Source: Quillaja saponaria (Eukaryota > Streptophyta > Magnoliopsida > Fabales > Quillajaceae). Taken from it: a DNA stretch of 64,000 nucleotides. Location: positions 20,210,350 to 20,274,349 of the forward strand of contig CM055608.1 of NCBI GenBank assembly GCA_029379385.1, read 5' to 3'. Positions 37,919 to 50,600 of this stretch are shown here, piece by piece (positions within the stretch are counted from its first letter, which is position 1; each line of letters opens with the position of its first letter). Below the pieces are notes generated by a model. It saw nothing but the letters and a program-made list of their open reading frames with translations, was not told the DNA's origin and did no database searches. The position numbers were made by a program, and so were the translations under genes.

Positions 37919-39260
37919 AAAACTTGACATGATTTTAAGCGCATGTATCATTGCAATTAGCATAATGTTTTAATCAAGATCATTCCCACAAAGAACTAAA
38001 CAACTTTTAAAGTCAATTACCAATATGTATGTAACTCAATTTCAATCAAGCTAATGCAATTTGAGTGATGATATTCTAAATTAATCAAGCAATTTAAATA
38101 AACTAATTGAACTAACACCTAAATTCACATTATCCCTCACAGTTCACTTATGTTTTCTTTGCTTTTAATCAATTCATGCAATAGTCCAAATATTAACCTA
38201 GATTTCTTAAGCAATTCCAAGCATATTCCAATGGGTAATAATTTTCAAATTTGTTAGCTTAATTCACTATATTCTTATGTGAAATATATTAAGACAAATT
38301 CATTAAGAGCCAATATAATCCAGTTACTTATGGATAAAGAATATATTCTTATCTTTTTAACAAACTAGATTATCTAAATTAGATGAACAATCCAATCACA
38401 AGCTATGATATCTAAGGCTAACCTAAAATTGACTTTACCAAGTAAAGTTTAGGGCTCTTAATCAATATAACTAATGATCAAGCAATTAGAAGTATCAATA
38501 ACAAGACAACATAAATATTTGAAACTAAAACATGCATTAAATCAAACTAAATGCCACATAGGCTACATGTAAGTTCAATTGAAACCCTAGAATAAAATTA
38601 CTTCATACTAGCTAAGGGAAATAACATAAATGAAAGTCATTACAAGTAACAAAGAAATAAAGAAGAAGAAGATGAATGACTAGAGTTGTCACAACCTCGG
38701 ATCTTCACAAGCTCCATGGTATTTCTCTCTTACTTGCTCTGATGTTTTTTTTCTTAACTTCATTCTTATAACCTTTTATATATTCCTTAACATCCTAGTT
38801 TAACAGAACTAGAAGTCCTTGTTAATATGGGATGGTGCAGTGGCGCTTCCTTCTTCAGTGTTGCGACTTCACAGCCTCTGCTTAGTCCTTATAGGACTCT
38901 AACTTGTCACACCACAACATCCTCATGCATTGTGCTGCCTTCTCTGTTTATCAACGAAGTCATCTTCAACATGGGCATCACGGACCTCTTCTTCAAGGGC
39001 ACTAGGGCATGACTTTCTCTAGCTTGTACTTGAATTTCTCTAAATTGGGCATCACATTGCTGCTTGTTATGGTGTTGCAGCACTTTGCTCTCTAACTTTG
39101 ATGTTAGAATTCTTGGGGTATGGCGCCATGGCTCAGGTGTTGTCACAATGCAACACTATGCTCTTTAACTTTGCACTTCTATTTTGCCTTTTTGGCACCA
39201 TAGTGCTATGGTCTATCACACCATAGTGTGAGCCTTTAAATTCTTCATTCTTTGTTCTTA
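37919..39260 (-). mobile_element. Ty3/gypsy 5' LTR (minus orientation)
   Basis: Lies immediately upstream (on the minus strand) of the PBS. It is non-coding. The CT-rich part at 38830-39230 with repeated tggtg/ggcacc/gccatgg words parallels 36.25-36.8 kb in inverse orientation. Open frames at 38827-39012 and 38907-39146 are mutually antisense and not genes. The right border is placed where a differently oriented LTR-like start appears (39262). Confidence 0.45.
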
Positions 39261-39261
39261 A

Positions 39262-40001
39262 TTAGTTTTGTCGGATTTACCATGCAAGTGCACGTATCTT
39301 GAACAAGTAATAAAGTGTAAGTAGAATGTTAAACCCACGAGGAATTAGATATAACAATTGCTAAGTACTAAAATTGACTAATCCTGACTTTATCCAAACC
39401 AAAGAACTTTGAGAGATTCATAACTAACTAAACTAATAACTAACTAAAGTAAGTAAAGATAAGAATGTAATAGAGAAAACCTAGAATTACAACTTCCCTT
39501 AAGCACCCACTTGGATTATTATTATCTTATCATGCTTAGTTGATACCGAATTACTAACCCATGGTTATTATTCAATTATAAGTATCTTTTGAATTGCTTA
39601 TAATAATATCTAACTTAATCAATTCACTATATTTCTATGAGAATTGAATTAAGCTAGACTCATTAAAAATAGACCTAACAATGGCTACCCAAGGTATGGA
39701 GGTATATTTCTATCCTACATACAAATCAAATTCAAACAAGCATGTGTATGAATTCAAACAAGTGATACCCTATTCAAGGCTAAACCTACATTTCTTTCGT
39801 CAAGGTTCCTCTAAGTTACCAAATCAATCTAATTGGTAGTTAATTAATTAGAAGCATAAAGCATAGAGCATAGATTAAGATAAATAGCTCATGTACTAAA
39901 CCCCAAGAAATCAAATTATAACATAAAATCAAACTATATGTTAAGTTCTATTGCAATCCTAGAAAAGTAAATTTGCAAATATCTTTTTACAACTCCATAC
40001 T
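39262..40001. mobile_element. Gypsy LTR fragment
   Basis: Contains the typical plant gypsy LTR start zone gcaagtgcacgtatcttg...aagtaataaagtg near 39285-39320, followed by AT-rich LTR sequence. It is interrupted at 40001 by the next solo LTR. Some stretches resemble 37.95-38.6 kb, suggesting a related LTR. No ends were identified. Confidence 0.4.
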
Positions 40002-41605
40002 TGTTATAACCCAATTGTCTAACATACAATTTAGAAAGTTGTACATAGATTACTGTGAATATGTAAATAATAAATTTTCATGAAAATTTATTTAAAATAA
40101 GAGGGTATTTATATATGTTGGTAGATTGAAGTCTGCCACTTTATTAGTATGATAACCTAAACCTGATAGTTTAACATACATTTCAGAATGTTCATACTTA
40201 ACCTGTGTTACTAGGTGAATAAAAACTTATGTAAATTAGAATTTAAAAGAAGAAATTCTAGTATAAGTACATGCATGTAATTAGAAAATTTATTTCCACC
40301 ACATAAGAGGTTGACTTGGATTTAGAGTTCACTCTATATAAATTATATTGATAAATAAAATTTGTTAATGTACATCATATATATTAAAGTATAATAATTA
40401 GGTATATATATATATATATATATTCAATTATAGTTAGAATTAATTTACACCACCTATTAAAAAAATTAGACAATTATGTATGTATTATTTTATTTATTAA
40501 TCTTGTCTTATTCTACTCTTCTTTTCAACTTGCTCACCGACTTTGCTAACCTTTTTATTTCCTTCTTTCTTCACTTAAGCACCACTTATACATTTTCATC
40601 TTTATACTCCCCTATTACAGCAACAAAACTCACAGTGTGCCCATTTCTTTAGCTTCAAAAATTCTAGATTTATCCTTGTTTTAAGTGAATTCAAAGCATC
40701 AATTCATCTTCCCTCTTATCCTCTTGATCATTTCCAGATTCTAATGTGGACCTGATAAGATGCGTAGACGCAAGTATGAGTGACGAACAGGATTTGTAAA
40801 AAACAATCATTTGATTTTGTTTCTTACTCTCCCTTAGCCGGTGAATGGTTAATTGTTGCCTTTAGGGGCTAGATTATTATGTGTAATTGTATATATATTT
40901 AAATAAATGTGCTACTGCATTATTTTAGTGAGTTAGTTGAATCATTCTTGTTTGAAATTGTCTATGGTTGATAAGGGCCAACACATGGAAGTTTTTATGA
41001 GAAATGATTTTTATCTCCGAAATTAAGATCCAGGTGCACCTAGGATGTTCTGATTTAAAATCATGAGAAATTAGGATTCTGATAAATATTTTTTTAAATT
41101 GAGTGCTCAGACCCAGTGAGATGGATTATGTACAGAGATCAATTTGTTGTGTGGGCGCGTAAATGCCCGATAGAAGGTGATAATGTTGTGCGAGGTTGAG
41201 TCACTCATTGGCCATTTGATTGCTTCAGCGTGATATTATCACTTTGATTAATTTGTGATATTGTGTTTTATGTGAATTGTGAATTTATGATGATTAAAAT
41301 GTATATGGGTAATGTGAATTAAGGTATGAACAATGTTACATGAGATTATTATATATGTTATATATTTGTGTGGGGTGATGCTAGTACCTTTTGGGTACAA
41401 TTTTCCACTCACAGAGTTCATATGACTCACCCCTCCCTCGTGGATATTTTTTTTAGTGATAGGAGTTTGGTATGTGGCGTCGCCAAGCTTAGAACTTGCC
41501 GAATGAGTGTGGAGTCATGCATGTTACTTTGTTTTGAAGTCAAGGTTAAGGAGATTTGGTTCCCCAATTCTCCTGACCAGTCATGCCTCCATGAAGGGTG
41601 TGACA
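40002..41605 (+). mobile_element. Solo LTR, 1.6 kb, with perfect target duplication
   Basis: Starts TGTTATAACCC and ends AGGGTGTGACA, with atact at 39997-40001 and 41606-41610. The interrupted host sequence can be rejoined and then aligns without gap to a related segment at about 43650-43745, which independently confirms the insertion boundaries. Landmarks: ggtgaatggttaattgttgcc (about 40838), gatgctagtacc..gggtac (about 41376) and cagtcatgcctccatg (41578). It is the shortest copy, so large internal parts of the 3.4 kb LTR are missing. Confidence 0.88.
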
Positions 41606-41610
41606 ATACT

Positions 41611-43760
41611 ATGCCCTTATATTGGCTTTACATAAAACCCTAAGATAAAAACATAAATAACTTAAAATCTAAAACATAAGTCCCTAAGTTCTAATTTGAC
41701 AAAATTAAACAAATAATAAGATCCTATAAAATTATAAACTCATTCCCTATCATTCTCTTCCTTGTTCAAAAAGAAATGACCTCGAGTTTTGTAATGAAGG
41801 GAGATAAGTACCTCAGGAATAAAATCCTGCAACAAGGTCGGGGGCAAGCAGCATAAACTTTAAAAAAAAAAAATTTGTCAATGATCACAATCATCTGAAA
41901 ACTTAATAGGATGACAAAATAGATGTGTTTGATCTTCGAAAGATAGGTAGGCTCGATAATCTGCTCTAGGAATGTCATCTACATGCTATGAATCTCTATT
42001 CAATAGGCTAAAAAATGTCTGTTATAGCTCAATCATGCTCATCCTGCTCTAAATGTTGATGTGGTCAATCATATCTACAACTGAAATCTCATCATCCATC
42101 GCAAATGAATCAAGAACATCATCAGCTTCATGATCCTGGCTTTTATCATCATCAAGTTACTGTATTTGATTATCTATCTTAACAGTAACTATCTCAAGTT
42201 CATTTGGTTCTAGACTTAACATTGCAAGCACCTCACCCTAGTATAGCATTAAGCTCATCAAGTTTTTTGTTAGTGTTGTCTAAACAAGTTTCTATCAATT
42301 CAAGTGTAGGAGATTAGGATAACACTGATGTTTAATAAGATTGGGCATATTGAGGAGTATTGTTCAGCAGGTCATAACTAAGATCATGGATCAATTTAGA
42401 TACAAGTTCGACCAAACAATAACCATGTCCCCAATTTTGTAAGTAAGGAATAGACAAAAAACTTGAAGGTGACACGCAAGGGTCTCGACTAGAAAAATAC
42501 CTAAGATCCACAAAGACGTAGGTTGACACTTGGGATAAGACTCATGTAACTCAATGACAATAGAAATCCCAAAGGTGTAATCAGGAAATATAATAGGGAT
42601 ATCTCCATGAATCTCAATTTGTCTAATCGTAGCCCCATCCCTATGTTTCCCGACTCTAGGAAATTCAAGTCTCAAAGTCGAGAATCTAGACAAAAAATGA
42701 TCAATATGCTATCTAATGGTATATCTAAAAAACAATAAATAAAAGCATGAATTTAACATATGATGCCAAGACATTGTTCATCTAGAAACTAAGCCTTTTT
42801 TATCCTTTTTTTTTTTTTTTGTATAGTAATCTAAGAAGCTAATATAATTCAAAAAAAATAATAACATAAAGAAATAGTAAAAGTAAGAGAGTAGTACCAA
42901 TTTCAGCATTTTGGTGTAGAATTTCAGAAACTGAACCCTAAAATCAAATTCAAGACGCCCAAAAACCTTATAAACCGGTCTAATTTAGTTAAAAATAGGG
43001 CTAAAATAAGTCAAATGAGACAGATCAATGCTATTGAATTGGTGTGGTAAACACTACTGACGGGGACATGTTATCTGGTGGACTTAATGATGTTGAAGTG
43101 GCAGTTGCATGGTAATGACATGTTAGGTGACTAGTCAGATAGTGCAACAATTGATGTGAGGCACTTGGCTTGTGAGAGTCTACACATGGCATGTAGGGTT
43201 GGCATGACTGTGTATGCATGGCTGCTAAAGTGGCAGAAGAGGCTATGGTGCAAGCAACTCCCTCTGTTACACGCTCTATGCATGTGAGCTGGTGGAGCTG
43301 CCTCATAGTGCAATTCTTTTTGTGTTAGGACTTGGCTTGTTGAATCGATTCCAATGGTGGTCTCAGATTTTGATTCTGAAGAATTTTTTTGGGCATAAGT
43401 TTTGAGGTAAACTGTATATTTTTTAAATTTTTGGCAAATTTAGTTTGAAATTTGTGGAGAATTTTGCACAAAGATCAAGGTTTGGCCTCTAATATCAAAT
43501 TTGATGTAGGACAATAGGATAAAATGGGGAATTAGGGGGAAATTGAGGGAGAAGGGAGGAGGAATAGGTAGGGAAGCAAGAAATTGAGAGGGAACTAGAT
43601 GAAACTAGGCATTTAAAAGCTTGCAAACTTGCTTTCAATATTAAATTTATCAAAGATCCATATACAAGTCCATATTAAGCCTTCATATAGGCTTTACATA
43701 AAACTTTAGGATAAAAATGTAAATTAATTAAAATCTAAAACATAATAAAATAAAGAAATG
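41611..43760. repeat. Segment bounded by direct repeats and carrying a captured gene fragment
   Basis: The first ~75 bp (tattggctttacataaaaccctaag...) and a segment at 43675-43745 (tataggctttacataaaac...) are direct repeats of roughly 80% identity. Between them lie the UEV-domain pseudogene (42330-42745) and sequence without recognisable content. The overlapping minus-strand frames at 43031-43313 are not convincing genes. A T tract is at about 42808-42821. Confidence 0.45.
42330..42745 (-). pseudogene. TSG101/ELC-like UEV-domain fragment (ESCRT-I)
   Basis: Minus-strand reading gives an RQH-like start (with a stop, about 42713) and a HFLSRFSTLRLEF segment. It continues with a GDIPIIFPDYTFGI..VIELHESYPKCQP segment (42530-42615). 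After a one-base frame change near 42530 come YVFVDLRYFSSRD, SIPYLQNW (about 42427-42455) and LVELVSKLIHDLS...TPQYAQS to about 42335. This is the order of the ubiquitin E2 variant domain of the ESCRT-I subunit TSG101/VPS23 (ELC in plants), which binds ubiquitin and P(T/S)AP motifs in endosomal sorting. The stop and frameshift make it non-functional. It has no introns over this stretch; ELC genes are, to my knowledge, intronless, so retro-copying cannot be deduced. Confidence 0.8.
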
Positions 43761-45640
43761 GATGGTTTCAAGGAGAGTGAATTGTTACACTCCCAAATTG
43801 GAACGACTGCGTTTTGGTGTGAAATGGAAATGGATAAGCTAGTGTTTAGCTTTGCCAGCTCATAAGTCTTGAATCTTAGGAGACGGTTTTGGTGGTCCAA
43901 ATGTGAAGGCTATAAAGGAGTATTTTTATTCCCTTTGTTTGGGTGAATGAAAATATGAGTACTTTGTAGTGTTAATTTCTTAGTGTAGAGTTAGTTTTAG
44001 GTAAAAATTATAGATCTTAAAGATGGGATCTAACAATAATCTCTCTTTGATTTCCTGTTTTCTTAAACTAATAAAATCAAACTTCTTCTTGTTGTGCTAC
44101 AAAACTACTGCTTATCATCTCTCCATTTGTTAAATTCTATCCTTATAGAACCATTTATTTTATACACTGGATAATCATTTTGCATTTTCTTTTCCTTTTC
44201 TCTTGGAAGACAGGGTGTTGATCAGGCTATATGAAAACAGGAAACAAATTTTCAACTCTATGTTATCATGGGTATGTTCAATCAACTCTGATACAATTAA
44301 CTGATATCTGCATAAAAAATTAAAAATGCTTATTATTGGTGAGTGTTATGTGTATATACTATATAGCAAAATGAGACATTACCAAACATACCAAAAGTTA
44401 TGAAGGTTGTCTAGGATTAAAAGTTGATTGCTTATTTTGCAAACTCTGCTATAAATTGGTTATTCCATGATTGGCTTTAATGTTTGTGCATTATTGTGTT
44501 TGTTTACAAAATTGTAGATTATACTAATGAATAACGATCTGTAGGTTTGGAGTAGAAAAGCAGTACACGTCCTGAATTTCAGTTGGCTTCTAAGGAAGCT
44601 AATCAAACAAAATCGGCTGGATTATTATTCCTAGAGGCGATTGTTTTACTTCTGATTCATATTGTCCTTTCAAAATATGGGCAACTAAAAATTTTCCATT
44701 TCGACAAATTATTGAGATACCAAACTACTTTGTTGCCTGTCAAATATCTTGATTGTGTTTGAGTAATTTACTATAGTTGTCTTATAAATGGAACTTTCTT
44801 AGATAGTTATAGATATGCAATACTTGTTTCGGGGTCTTGCAGACATTGTCATTCATTTGGACATGTATGCTTAAGATCAAGGTAGAGATTAGAGAAACTA
44901 ACTTGATTAGTTTGTGTTTGATTTGAAAGTTAGGGAAGATATGAAATGAAGTAAGCTCTTATGATAATTGATAGATAGACAGAGTAGGAGATTCTTTGTG
45001 CTATTAAACATGTAATAATGATTACAGTATTTCTAAGTTGTGCCCTGTGATATCGTTTATGCGACTAAGTGGAGATCCTATAATTTCAATGGTTGTGTTA
45101 AATTAATTCATTTGGGATATTTGCAAGGAATGAGAAAACACAAACTCATAAGGGGAGATATTCTTCCTACAATGGCATCAAATAAAGAAGTCCAGAGACT
45201 GCTTAATGAGTTCATGGTCATTATTGAATACAAGAGTGTTGAACCTAATCAAGACCAAAGGTACATAGTTCTTATAAAGGAATATGATTACAATGATTTA
45301 ATATTAGTGTATGTCAATTGTTCATTTTCTTTGATTTTTTAGTTGTAGGATAAACACTCAGGAGTTGAAGAGGTGAACGGTAATCTCCAAATAGAAATGA
45401 TGATAGATTACGTTGAATTTTTAGATATTAATAATGTTATAGTTGATTTTATATTTGAAACTTTTAACGAAAATTAGTCAAGTGTATGAAGAATTAAGAA
45501 TGTATGGATTACTTAATATAATTCAATTAATGTGATGATTTTATGCATTTGATATGAATTTTTTTATTGTTTTTTAGTCTAATTTTATATAATGCAAGAG
45601 CAAAATAATAAATATGAATTTGTAAATAAAAATATACAAA
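43761..45640. other. Unassigned stretch, one 100-codon frame of unknown nature
   Basis: A plus-strand open frame at 45040-45342 (100 aa) contains [19 protein letters not shown] and an acidic/hydrophobic C-terminus. I recognise no family. It lies 300 bp before a zone of CACTA-like subterminal repeats and might be a piece of transposon gene. The rest is AT-rich and holds nothing I can support. Confidence 0.3.
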
Positions 45641-45644
45641 ATTT

Positions 45645-45905
45645 ATAATTGTAGCTACTAAATTTGCTAGCATAACATTTCATACAAAATTAGCTACTAA
45701 TTTTGCTACTTAAAAAACAAAATTCATACCATTTTAGCTACCACTTTTGCTACCAAAAATTTGGTAGCAATAGAGACTGAAATATGTATTGGTAGCTTTA
45801 GCAACTTTGTTTGTAGCCATTAACAGAATTGATTACAAGATTGGTAGCTAAACCTTTCTGCTACTGACTCAGTAACTGATTTGGTGGTAGCTAAATACTA
45901 TTTTT
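45645..45905. repeat. Cluster of TAGCTAC/GGTAGC subterminal repeats
   Basis: About a dozen variants of gtagctac, ttgctac and ttggtagc occur in direct and inverted order within 260 bp. Such dense short inverted words are the usual subterminal pattern of plant CACTA or Mutator-like elements. No clear terminal CACTA motif is visible at either side. Confidence 0.5.
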
Positions 45906-46032
45906 TTCTCACCTATTGATTTTTTATTTTGGTTTAATTTGACATATTGTAGCCGCTTTGTGATTTCCCTTCCTCTACAAATAGAAGGTGAGTGACGATT
46001 ATGGAGGACATGAAAGAAAAGAAAGGGGAAGT

Positions 46033-47282
46033 TGTTGGGAATTACACCAAATTTCACTTCAATCTCTAATGAGTTATATTAAAAATAACAAAGGTTAATA
46101 ACAACAAGATATATGTAGAAGAGAAGAGAAATAAACATCAATAATACAAAATATAATGTGGTTCGGCCTCTTGCTTATATCCATGGATGAGAAAAAAATT
46201 TACTAATATTCCAAAAAAGTTTACATAGAAATAGTACACTCTACACATAGTGTTCTCTACTCACTCAAGCTACATCTTTACTAATCTCTCTTACATCCCT
46301 ACCCCTAAAGGGTGCTCTTATAAATATTAGATCTCTCTCTTTCTCATGTCTACAACTTTCACAAGTCTACATATTTATACTACATATGACTTGCCCTAAC
46401 AAGTAAACTTTTCTTTCACTTTATAAAAACCCTACAATCATTTAATAAGACTTACTTACTTATCAATATAAATCTAATTAGAAAATTCCATCAACATCTA
46501 AATTAATTATTTCTTGACCACCAAGAATAAATTAATTAAGAAATACCCATCAATATCTAATTAGTTAATTAAGAAATCTCCATTAATATCTAATTTGTTA
46601 TTTCTTGCCTACCAAGAACAAACTAATTAGGAAACTACAAAATAAGGATTTATGTTAAAATCTCTACAATCTCTACCTTGACTGAAATCCTTCTAAATAA
46701 TCTTAAATCTTCAATTTTCAATCTTCAATCTTCTTCAACAGGCCATACAATGCATCATTAATGAGCCATTGATGAGCCCTTTTCACGTCGCCTCACACTG
46801 GATTAGGTTTCTGCAAAAAAACTACAACTTCCCTATCTCACCTATCACCATTAATAAGCTCTTTATGTGTCGTCTCATCACTATGTTAGGTTTTTGCAAA
46901 TAACTCCACCTCAACAAATCTTAATGCAAAACCTAGTCTTTTTTTTTATTCTTTCTCTTTCATCTACACAATCTCAACCTTCTTAACTTTTTACTTTCTG
47001 CAATGCCTTTGAATTTTACAATAGCTTTCCCCATCACCAAAATTCTCGTCGGCCATCCACATCCTAATTGAATTTGGCTATGATACCACTTGTTGGAAAT
47101 TATATGAAATGCCTCTTCAATGAGTTATAGTAAAAAAAACAAAGGTTAATAACAACAAAATATATGTAGAAGAGAAAAGAAATAAACATCAACAACACAA
47201 GATATAACATGGTTTGGCCCCTTACGTATATCCATAGATGAGAAAAGAATTCACTAATATTCTAACAAAGATTACATAGAAT
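46033..47282 (-). mobile_element. TRIM (miniature LTR retrotransposon), truncated
   Basis: On the minus strand a 636-bp LTR (46033-46668, TGTAGAGAT...TTCCCAACA) lies behind a short internal region (46669-47090). The other LTR is partial (47091-47282) and about 85% similar where they overlap. A primer-binding site TGGTATCATAGCC at 47076-47088 (minus) differs by one base from the initiator-tRNA-Met type TGGTATCAGAGCC, and a purine-rich tract precedes the complete LTR. The internal region of ~420 bp has no coding capacity, so the element is non-autonomous. Confidence 0.75.
47076..47088 (-). other. Primer-binding site of the TRIM
   Basis: Minus strand TGGTATCATAGCC, adjacent to the end of the partial LTR (TTTCCAACA). 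It is complementary to the 3' end of initiator tRNA-Met with one mismatch and fixes the element's orientation. Confidence 0.7.
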
Positions 47283-47550
47283 TCATTATTAATTTATTTT
47301 TATTTATTACATTAATTTTAATCAATTACTTCATAAATTTACTTATTTAAAATTATATTATTTTTATTTAATGTGATAAGAAGGATATATTTATCATTTG
47401 ATAAAGATGGAATAATTTTGTAAATGAGAAATCTCACTTTCTAGTTGAGCTTGACTATTTTTACTTTTTTTGAAATAGAAAGTGTTGAATTAGCATTATG
47501 TATATAAATAAGTAATACTTATTTTAACATTACCTATATAAATAATGTAA
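47283..47550. repeat. AT-rich MITE-like remnant
   Basis: Resembles the interior of the element at 62924-63728: ttatttttatttatta, gtgataagaaggatatatttatcatttga and gagaaatctcac recur in the same order as at 63380-63575. The ends are not visible. It truncates the right LTR of the TRIM. Confidence 0.4.
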
Positions 47551-47554
47551 TACT

Positions 47555-47665
47555 TATTTTAACTTTTTCGAACTAGGCAACCGTAATTATTTGTGAACTA
47601 TTTTTATTTGATCGATAAAAGTTTGAAATGGTGAAAAAGAAAAAAGCTTAATATTATTTAAGACC
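47555..47665 (+). repeat. Short duplicate of sequence downstream of CHS
   Basis: About 105 bp (ctaggcaaccgtaattatttgtg...gcttaatattattt) match 51930-52025 (ttaggcaatcataattatctttg...gcttaatatatttt) at roughly 80-85%. In the left copy the homology is cut by the LTR at 47670. In the right copy it runs on toward the 3' end of the CHS gene. Confidence 0.6.
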
Positions 47666-47669
47666 AAGA

Positions 47670-50600
47670 AAGACTTTACTAAATTAAATTAAAAACATAG
47701 ACTTGTTATTGAACACATAACATTTACTGAAAATTTCAATAGAGATTCCCCGTAATGTGGAACAAGTCCAAAAATACAAATGCATAATCTTGTTTTCATA
47801 CAATTAGACCACAATTAGCTCCACTCTAGTAGTATCATAAACAATAACCATTAAACTATTGCAAAGAACATTACACAATGACTCAAAACCCTATAGTGAT
47901 TGCAAACCTTCACCCTTTGACTTCAAGGTTGAGATTCTGAAGAATTACCTTGCCGCCAAATACTCGGCAAGCCCAGTATTGATGATTGACATCACATGAG
48001 ATCTTGTTACTAAAAAAATATCAATAGAAGAGAGGTAAGTCCCATTGAATCAGTAAGTATAAAAACATACCCAAAAGATACTAGCATCACTCGACACAAG
48101 TAAATAATAAATAGTCAGTTAATATCAACATTTCATTAATTTCAAAATAACTAAAGTTACACGTACACAATTACGGAAATCATGTAACTTGACAAGCATA
48201 GGTCAAGTAATACTTTGTACAATCCAATCAAAATAATCAAAGCACACAAAGCAAACAGAGCCAATAGTGTAACTCAGTCCTTGTATAACATATATCCTTC
48301 CTACCGGGCAATTTTTTTTTTTTTTTTTTGCCCACACACCAAATATATTTCCCTTACTGTAATCTATCTCACCAAGGCTGAGCAGTCAATATTTATAAAA
48401 CACTTATCAGAATTATAATATTTCAAAATATCCTAGGTGCCAAATTTTATGTCAGAAGTAAAAATTATTTCGAAAGAAAACATTTTTTATTGGCCTTTAT
48501 CAACCACAAACAGTTTCGCTGCATCAAACATAATTCAATTAACTCAAACTAAGCACTACACAGTGTTTATCCTTACATATAAACATATTTATTCAAATAT
48601 ACATAATAATTGCACATACTAATTTAGCAACCAAAAAGTATTATTTATCCACTCATCGTTTACCGATCTTATTCGTTACTTCTTCTTGCGTTCACACGTG
48701 TCATTGACTAAATAACACTTTTCGAAGCTGCAAATAAATTCTCCAAGTATTAGTTAGTTTGACAATTTTATAGCTATAACCTTTTAATTAAAAAAATCTA
48801 GAGTTATTAAGTTTCAAGTATTTATTTGAAATTTACTCCTTTTAGGCATTTTCATAACCCCCCTTGGATATTTGTTTGTTTTCAACTTACATACTTAACC
48901 AAGTTTAATAAAACCAAGTTCAAAATTTATCTTTATGAAGTTAGCTATCTTTTTTATTTTAAAAACTTTTCCTAAAATTAGCTTTGAACTCACTCAATTC
49001 CTCACATGAATAAAAACAAGACACTCTTATAATTTCTGGTTATCTGACCCGTATTCCAATGCTTATAAAATTCTCGTACTTAAGAATTAAACTATGAAAC
49101 TTTCTATTATAGTTTATTAAACATTTCATCTTCTACACTCCACTCCTAAATCAACCTTTAAGACCCCCTAACATCAATTATATCAAAATAGGTTCAGTCA
49201 AGATCTGAAAATCACAACCATGACTTCCAACATCTCTAAAATACACATAATATGGAATTAACACTTGCACCACTCCAATTTTGTCCTTTAATATGTTAGG
49301 AACAACTTTTATTATATGTCCTAAGATAAATCAAACCATCACCCCTAACAAAGTCTCTTGGACTGACTAAAACTCACTCAAAATCTTACATGGACCTAGT
49401 CACAATCCAACAGCTCTACCATAAATATAATTAGAACTAGGTTACAAAATTTTTCAAATATCATCCCAGCTATACTTTCTCTTTAGAACTCCTAATTTAA
49501 TTCAATTCATAAAACACTCGAAATACAAGATTTCTCTAACCCACGAAATTTGACCTTACATCCTTTCAAAAATCACCTAACTCCCCTTTACAATACTTCA
49601 CCCCACAACTAAACATCCTATATTCATACTCACTACCCATTTCCATCAAATTCTCAACTCACCATATTAACCAACCTATTCTTTGCTCTTGTTTATGAAC
49701 TTTTTATTCAAATTCTAATAACAACTAACCACCAAGAATTAAATCCACCAAGTTTTACTCATTCTATTACAACTATTTTCATTTTGGCTTTTTTACAAGC
49801 ATCTTGAGTGCATAAATTACTTCCATTATGTGTGTGTATACCTTCCAAATTTAATTAACATATCACATCAATTCAACATTACTAATAATTCCCACATTAG
49901 TTTTAAAGGTAACTTAATTATTTAAAAGCTACTATTTACTTAGATTATAAAGATTTGGCAATAACCCACACCAAACCTCCTATTGTTCAACCTTAACCCA
50001 TCACTTTTCTTGTTTCTTGTTCAAGATTCTTAATTCAATTTCATATAACTCCTCAACCACAACTTTAACTCACAAGAATACCATCAATTTGAAGTAATTA
50101 AACTAACATAACATTAAAACTAAGAATCAACCTCACCATTTAACCAAACAACCAAACTGCTGCCATAAGGATGGTGTGCTTTTCAAGACCAAAACAACTC
50201 ATTACCTTGCTGCACCATCTCCTAATCGTCCATCATTTCACCCAAGTAAAGAAGAGAACGCACCCAAGCAACAAGAAGATGAAAACAAGAGAGATGATAC
50301 GACACAAGCAAGGGAAAAAGGAATAGGCATTGCACAAGTTTCAGCTACCAAAAGAAGAGCTTTTGCTACCCTCCAACTAGCCATTGTTCTTCCAAAGCTT
50401 TCCCCCACATATAGCCTTGCTATACAACCAATAAAAGGTGAACAAATACAGCTATTGCAGGGAAAATAATCCCACGCAAGCAAGGCTGATATGGAAGGTT
50501 TGATGAAGATCAAGAAGGTAGCAAAGAAAGGAAGAAAATGGGTTGCTATGGTGAAGTTGGCTCAGCTGTAAAGAGAGGAACCCACAGCAAACCAAGAGGA

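Noticed and set aside
43031..43313. Overlapping minus-strand frames of 91 and 60 codons
   Set aside because: Two frames over the same bases, His/Ser/Thr-rich from tg/ca-rich DNA, no family resemblance.
50176..50513. Antisense pair of frames of 97 and 91 codons
   Set aside because: Situated in the purine-rich segment shared, in degenerate form, by the LTR copies; no motif and no support from corresponding regions of other copies.
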